Below, in pieces: positions 58,139-64,000 of a stretch of DNA of 64,000 nt. Within the stretch, counting starts at the first letter, position 1. Every line of letters starts with the position of its first letter. The notes under the pieces were generated by a model. The model saw only the letters and a list, made by a program, of their open reading frames with translations, did not search any database and was not told the DNA's origin. This DNA is from Utricularia gibba (lineage: Eukaryota > Streptophyta > Magnoliopsida > Lamiales > Lentibulariaceae). The position numbers and the translations under genes were made by a program. The stretch covers positions 744,001 through 808,000 of the forward strand of contig NEEC01000012.1 of the NCBI GenBank assembly GCA_002189035.1. Reading direction: 5' to 3'.

Positions 58139-60374
58139 ACAGACCACACCGTGAAGATAAAATGGATTCAGAAAAAAACCATTTCTTCAATCCGGCATCA
58201 GGGTAGGTTTGGTTGTTCTGGCTGAATTGACGTGGTTTCTTCGGGTAGCATCCTAAAAGCATTGAGCAGTGTAATGACAAAAGTATTTTTTGTGTGGATA
58301 GAAGCGATGAACACGTTTGGGATTATTCAATTTTGGTGATGGTAACCCGCAGCGGGCACTTGCAAATTGCAATCCTCTGCTTAATTCCTCCCTCAGGCAC
58401 AGATCTGGTAAATGGATAAAAGCGTATTGGGCTACGCCAGCAGGGATTGAGCCCGCTCCGGTGGATCATGGCTTGCCGCCGGTCCCGTCCACGTAGTTGG
58501 CTGGCTGGCTCTAGTCTGTCTTGTCATGGGAAATAAAGAATTGGGCTTCTTATTAATCTGCCTTGTGTAACTCCGATCTGGTCCAGAAAAAGAAGCGCAA
58601 GCTATATCGGATCATGTTGCCCCGTGCCAAAGAAGCCCAACAGGCCAACCTTGTTGCTGAATTGCCTCACTTGGAAGCTTTAGAGGCATTGAATGAGGAA
58701 GACCAAGTGGTGAGGTGAGGCGTGCCTCCGGGGAGGCGCCCTCCCTCCACAGCGACTCATGACCGTACTATTTGCGTGTGGTAGTAATAAAGATGATAGG
58801 CATAGCGGAGCGAGCGTGGGAAGAGCAGGAGGATTCCTGTCCTCCATTCATTTAAGCTTACCTCAACTCACGGCACTCAGTGTCACTGGGCAGGGGTCAC
58901 ATCGGGGCGGCCAAGAGCCGGAGCTCAGGCTGTGTGTGTTGTTTTGCAGGAGTAGGGTAGAGTAGGGGCGGCTGGGAATGCACTTGCATTCATTCATTCA
59001 TTCACGCCCACGCCCCCCGATTATTCATTCATTCCTGTAGGTACCGCACCCTCTCCTCCTAACCTATCCTATCCTCGAGTTTTATTTTGAGGGGGTTGGT
59101 GGGGGGTGACACATTGCTAGCTAGCTATATTCCAACCTTAAAATAATACAGGAATGATTGCACCTATAGAGCACACGGAGAGGCGAAAGCTCCTCCACCG
59201 CCGTCGGTCTGAGGCCCCTTCCCCTGCCCCTCGCCGTCGATTTCGGTCTGGTTCAGCAGGCGAGGAGGAGTGTCCACATGGGCGGCCCGGCCCGGCCCGG
59301 CCCGGGTAAAAGAAAGGATGGATGGCTGGTTGGCTGGCAATAGCGATTGATCCTATTCCTATTCCTGGCTCGCTCACTCGCTCACGCCACCATAACAAGG
59401 GAACGGGTGGTGTGGTGTGGTGTGGTGTGGCGTTGTGTGCGGCCCACGTGGAATGCCCATCCCACGCACTGCACAACAACCCACATACAATTAATGAATT
59501 GCAACTTGCAAGTGGAGAGGGGAGGCATGCCACCGTGCCCCCTGCCCCTGCCCCCCCCCCCTTCGAGTAGACAAGGACGGAAGATGGGGGACTCGCAACC
59601 AGAGGAGAGGAGAGGAGAGGAGAGGAGAGGATCCCGAATCCCCATGAGACAGACAGACACACACACACACACACCATTCAATTCAATGCCGCTCAACAAC
59701 TAACCCTACACTCCCCTTCCCTTCCTCCACTCTTTGCTTATTATCTGCTACCACCACATGGGCCCACCAACCCAGCCCATGGTTGACAAAGTAAATTGCA
59801 GACTTCCCTTTTTTCATTTTATAATTCTGAAAAATTGCGTAAATCCAGGATTGGATTGGATTGGATTGGGTTGAGTAAAGATGGGCAGATTTGGTGTCTC
59901 CGATGGGCACCGGACCCGATTGATTGTTTTTTCACTGGTCCTCACCACACCCCAACTTTCTTTCTTTCCTTCTTTCTTTCTCTTGCTTTACTTTTTTATT
60001 TTTCTGTTTGTTACCGCCAGCCCTCCTTGGATCCACTCTTCCCTTCCCTCTTTCTCACTTGACGACTTGGCTACAGTCCGCGTCGACCCAACTGGTGTTG
60101 TCCACGCCGCTGCCGCCGATCCCCCCACTGAACCACCGCCATTGATCCATGCGCTGCCACTACTTCTTCCCCAAGGTTAATGCTCTCTTTCTTTCCTTAC
60201 TGGAGGAGCCTCAAATCCAATAAAAGAAAAGAAGAAAGGAAAAATGCCATCTTTTGGTTCCGGGATGAGATCTCTCAATTTCACCGTGGATTTTCGACTC
60301 CAGTACTGCTGGTGAAGAATCACTGGGCGCCGGCGGCAGCGATTCCCTTGTAATGTAAGTAATATCTATGCCCC
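58139..60374. promoter_or_regulatory. Divergent intergenic region between NADK2 and the DUF630/632 gene
   Basis: The two genes read away from each other, so both promoters lie here. The middle and right parts are rich in simple repeats: ATTCATTC near 58988 and 59025, TGGTG/TGTGG near 59408-59430, GAGGAGAGGAGAGG near 59610, ACACACAC near 59655, GGATT units near 59850, and CT-rich runs at 59955-60060. CT-rich stretches near a plant start codon are common in leaders. Frames such as 59138-59677 (-) are low-complexity and not genes. Confidence 0.5.
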
Positions 60375-63300
60375 ATGGGTTGTAGTGGGTCAAAGGCCGA
60401 CGGCACCTTGGAGTTGGTGATTCGATGTCGAGAGAGGAGGGACCTCATACGCGCTGCCGCGGACCACCGCTACGCTCTTGCTGCCGCCCATGTTTCCTAC
60501 TTTAGGTCGCTCGAGGACATAGGGAATGCGCTGAGGAAGTTCGTTGATGAAGATATCATTGTTGCTGCGTCTGCTTCCTCCTCTTCCTCTCTGTCATCCC
60601 CATCTCTCATCTTGCCTCCCTCTTCCAAGAAAAAACTTGATGAATATCCGCTGCATTTGCATCACGATGATGAATCGGGGTCGGATTCTGAGTCGGAACC
60701 TTCAGGGGATCCACATGATTGCGAACATCGGCATCGGAATGAACCAGACCACGTTTCACATCCCACTGATAACAAGGCCGCTGTGGAAACGAGTTTTGAT
60801 GAGCAAGTCGGGCAGTGGCGTGAGCAGGAATCTTCTTTTCATCCTCTCGGAGCCTTCGGCGGATATCCCTATGGTTATGTCGACGGTCTGCCGAATAACC
60901 AGTATCCCAGAAATCCTCGTCCGTATCCTCCGCCTTACCACCGCTCCTATCCTGATCCTTCTTATACGGATCCCTGGAATCTAGGGGAGGAGGAGCGCCA
61001 ACACTGCAGCCGTGGTATTACCCAACTACCTCCAATGTGTACTACATGAAGAAATCTGCGCCAGCGACAAAAACTGTCATTCAAGAACCGCTGCCCGGCG
61101 ATTACTCAGATTCTTATGGAAACTTTCCGGCTGGTTACGGCGGTAAATACGGCTATTTCTACGAGGTCCCATCTAATAGAATGGGAAACGCTGGCGATAC
61201 TGCTGGTGCCGGACAAAACTCAGCTCCTCCGCCACCATCACCCAAGTCGTCGGCGTGGGATTTTCTCAATCCATTCGATGGATTTGAGAATTCATGTCCA
61301 AGCTATTTTTCTAGAGGAGGAAATGCATATGGATCTAACCCTAGTAGCCCAGGTTCGAGCGAGGTCAGGGAGAGGGAAGGGATTCCTGATCTGGAAGAGG
61401 TGACTGAGACCGAGATGTTTAAAGGATTGAAGTTGGATAACAAATCGAAAACTGGGTCAAGAAAGAGTTCAGGGAAAAGGCCTTCCGGAAGGAAGGGTTT
61501 TGCAGATGGCCCTGCACGATCAAGAATTAGCAACACGAGAAGAAAAGGCGAGGGTTACTCAAGATCAGTGCCAGTGAATAAGACTGAACACGGTGCAAGA
61601 AGTCATGGAAATGAAATTAGATCAAGATCAACACTATCACCGAGTAGTGGGGACAGCGATGGAACTTTTCTGACACCCCAGTTAGAGACAGAGAGCCCAA
61701 AGCCATCTTCCCCTTCAAATCATGTCGAGATAACCACGGAACATTCCAGTCCTACACAATATAGCGATGAAAAATCATTGGTGGATGAAGCTCCCAACTT
61801 AGATTTAGAGGGTTCAGTCCATTTCACAAATGATGAAAGCAGTGACAATGTTTTGTCAAAGAGTATGGATGAGGCTTCCTTGAAGAAGACAGGTGTGGTA
61901 TTCGAAGTTGAGGAAGCATCCAACCATGATGGCGATTCATCGAAACACAGTACCATGACCGTCCAACCACCCAGTGGAAAGAGGGACCTGAAAGGTGTGG
62001 TGGCTGAAATCAGAGATGAATTTGAGGCGGCCGCTACATATGGCAAAGAGGTTGCCATGTTGCTTGAGGTAGGCAAGGTGCCTTATGAATCCAACTTTCT
62101 TAAAGGTGTGTTCTATATGATAATCTCGTTAGTATTGATTTATTTTTCTTAGGAAGCTTAGTTTATAGTGTTATTTGTTTCCATATTTTTCCGACTGTTT
62201 GCAGCAATGCTCTTTCGTTTACTGTGCTTGATTTCGCCATCAATGCCATCACATAAGCCTGAAAAAAGGAAATCCATGAAGTCAGCTACTAGAACCATGA
62301 AGTTGGCTGCCCCGCCTTCTGAAGATGACAAGGCTCTTACCCTTTCATCAACTCTGGACAAGCTTTATGCTTGGGAGAAGAAGTTATACAAGGAGGTTAA
62401 GGTAGAGTGCATTCAGTTTGTATCATATTGGGGCGTGAGATTCAGATATGAGTTGGATGAAAATTCCAAATGGGAAAGGAATTTTTTTTTTTTTTTTTTG
62501 CACGCTCATAGTTGAGAACGGGGTTATTAGTGCATGCCTTTCATTGAGATGACTAAAATCCTGTTTTTCTACATATGCACAGCACTTTATATTGTGGTTC
62601 GTGACTGTTATATGATGTTTTATAAATCCTGTGTTGTGGTATATGCTTTTGGTTATGGTTTGCTATTTCTGCGATTAGGATGAAGAAAGACTCAGAATCA
62701 TGTATTTGAAGGCACGTAATAAATTAAAGGACTTAGACAAGCAAGGAGCAGACCATAGTAAGCTTGATGCAGCGCGCATTTCTGTCTTAAGATTATTATC
62801 AAAGCTTGACATGAGTATCAGAGCAATCGAGGCTATTGCACGCAGCATACACAAGTTGAGAGATGAAGAATTACAGCCTCAGGTTGCTGCTCTAATTTTC
62901 GGGTATGAACATGTTTTTTAGCAGCTTCTTCTGCAGTTGGATATTCTTGCATGGTTGCAAAAACTGGAGACTCACTTGTGTCACTTATTTACTGTGTTTC
63001 CAAGGCTGATTAATATGTGGAGGGCTATGCTCAAATGCCATCAAAAACAGTTTAGAGCAATTATGGATAGCAAAATGCGGCGTCTGAAAGCAATCATGGG
63101 TCATGACAAAGATTCCAGCTCTAGAGCTTCAGTTGAGCTTGAGAAACACCTTCGTGTTTGGTGTGAGCGTTTCAATGAATGGATTCGCACCCAGAAATCT
63201 TATGTGGAGACGTTGAACGGGTGGCTCCTCCAGTGCCTTCATTATATACCCGAAGAGACCCCTGACGGGCCAGCACCCTATTCCCCTGCTAAGCTTGGGG

Positions 63301-63809
63301 CTCCCCCTATTTTCATTATTTGCAATGACTGGCAACATGCCATGAAATCTATCTCTGAGGCAAGAGTAGCAGACGCCATGGACACCTTTGCTGCGAGTTT
63401 GAGGCACTTGTGGGAAAAACAAGATGAGGAAGCTCGCCAGAGGCTGAAAGCAGAATACCTCATGAAAAATTACGAGACACTGCTCGGAACCCAGGACGAG
63501 ACTGGGACAAGGAAAATAAAAGATGCCAGAGCAGATAAGCCTGGACGACTATCCATGGTTGCATCTGATACTGGGGCATTAGTACTGGAAGACTACAATA
63601 AATTGGACATAGATTCGATGCGGCAGAGGTTAGCTGAGGAGCACACAAAGCACAAGGACTCACTGAAATTAGTCCACGACGCAGCTTCTAGCAGCCTACA
63701 GGGAGGCCTTGTTCCCATTTTCAAGGCCTTGGAGAGCTTCACGGCCGAAGCCCTGCAAGCACACGAGAATGTCAGACTGCAGCAGCAGCAGAAGGTTGAG
63801 AGGAGCTGA
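60375..63809 (+). CDS. DUF630/DUF632 domain protein (one apparent frameshift)
   Basis: Four exons fit: 60375..62105, 62205..62401, 62679..62902, 63005..63809, with GT-AG sites and agreeing phases, about 985 codons. The start MGCSGSKADG is a typical N-myristoylation signal plus DUF630 (ELVIRCRERRDLIRAAADHR, ALAAAHVSYFRSL). A Pro/Ser-rich middle includes SAPPPPSPKSSAWDFLNPFD. DUF632 covers exons 2-4 (DKLYAWEKKLYKEVK, MWRAMLKCHQKQFRAIMDSK, CLHYIPEETPDGPAPYSPAK). The family is plant-specific; members such as NRG2 act in nitrate signalling, but this gene's role is unknown. The frame breaks at a GGGG run, 60984-60987, between DPSYTDPWNL and GAPTLQPWYYPTTS; one added base restores both the frame and exon-1 phase. 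An 18-base T run lies in intron 2. Confidence 0.88.
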
Positions 63810-64000
63810 TAAGCATGCAGAACAATTTTGTAGTGTAATTGTTGGAGAGCCAGCTTTCGTGTATATCACATCAGGCCGCAGTCCCCGTTGCAGGAGATGA
63901 AGCTGAAGTGCAAGGGGCTGCAACTTCAGCCAATGAGTCGTAGCTCCGTTCTCCTCCAGCGGTTGTGTACATATGCGCCAGTGTCATCTATTCCCTCCCC
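63810..64000 (+). other. 3' flank of the DUF630/632 gene
   Basis: This is non-coding sequence after the TGA and probably 3' untranslated region. The window ends here. Confidence 0.5.

Noticed and set aside
59138-59677. 179-codon minus-strand frame
   Set aside because: It consists of simple repeats (GTGTGT, CCTCTC, homopolymers) in a promoter interval and has no protein-like composition.

Overview
The window is nuclear DNA from a flowering plant, most likely a dicot. The evidence is spliced plant genes with GT-AG introns of 65-277 bp, a nuclear-encoded chloroplast NDH subunit, plant-specific families (GRAS, DUF630/DUF632, NADK2), and large tracts of Ty3/gypsy (Tat-like and Athila-like), Ty1/copia and hAT remnants. 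The species cannot be fixed from the sequence alone.

Layout. 1-705 is a degenerate tandem repeat whose units contain short inverted repeats. 706-3977 is AT-rich and has no recognised gene. 3978-5654 is a complete, uninterrupted GRAS gene of the SCL1 type. 6360-6990 is a dead copia fragment. 7192-22708 is one old Tat-like gypsy element with paired LTRs and a near-perfect 5-bp target duplication. It carries a truncated Athila-like element (11741-17505) and a 1500-bp solo LTR (20120-21619). 23985-24661 (minus strand) is the two-exon ndhM gene. 25503-31379 is an internally deleted relative of the Tat-like element. 31749-33234 holds copia LTRs and a copia gag broken by stop codons. 33235-39092 is the 3' part of an Athila-like element whose LTR is split by an hAT transposon. 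39153-40423 is a solo LTR. 40429-44741 is AT-rich and empty. 44742-47324 is a minus-strand LTR with another solo LTR nested in it.

The right end is a compact gene block: a CCCH zinc-finger gene (48505-54013, minus), NADK2 (54421-58138, minus) and a DUF630/DUF632 gene (60375-63809, plus). I rebuilt their exons from splice signals and reading phase. As I remember the Arabidopsis genome, the SCL1, CCCH, NADK2 and DUF630/632 homologues lie in this order in a short part of chromosome 1 (At1g21450, At1g21570, At1g21640, At1g21740). If so, the window is an ancestral gene block stretched mainly by about 40 kb of nested transposons.

Two points deserve attention. NADK2 and the DUF630/632 gene are otherwise intact, yet each has one frameshift at a run of four G/C where the conserved frame needs five; this looks like a shared sequencing or assembly error. 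The Tat-like elements carry a long degenerate reading frame on the antisense strand between pol and the 3' LTR, next to tandem repeats of about 0.35-0.42 kb. I found no wholly new biological system.
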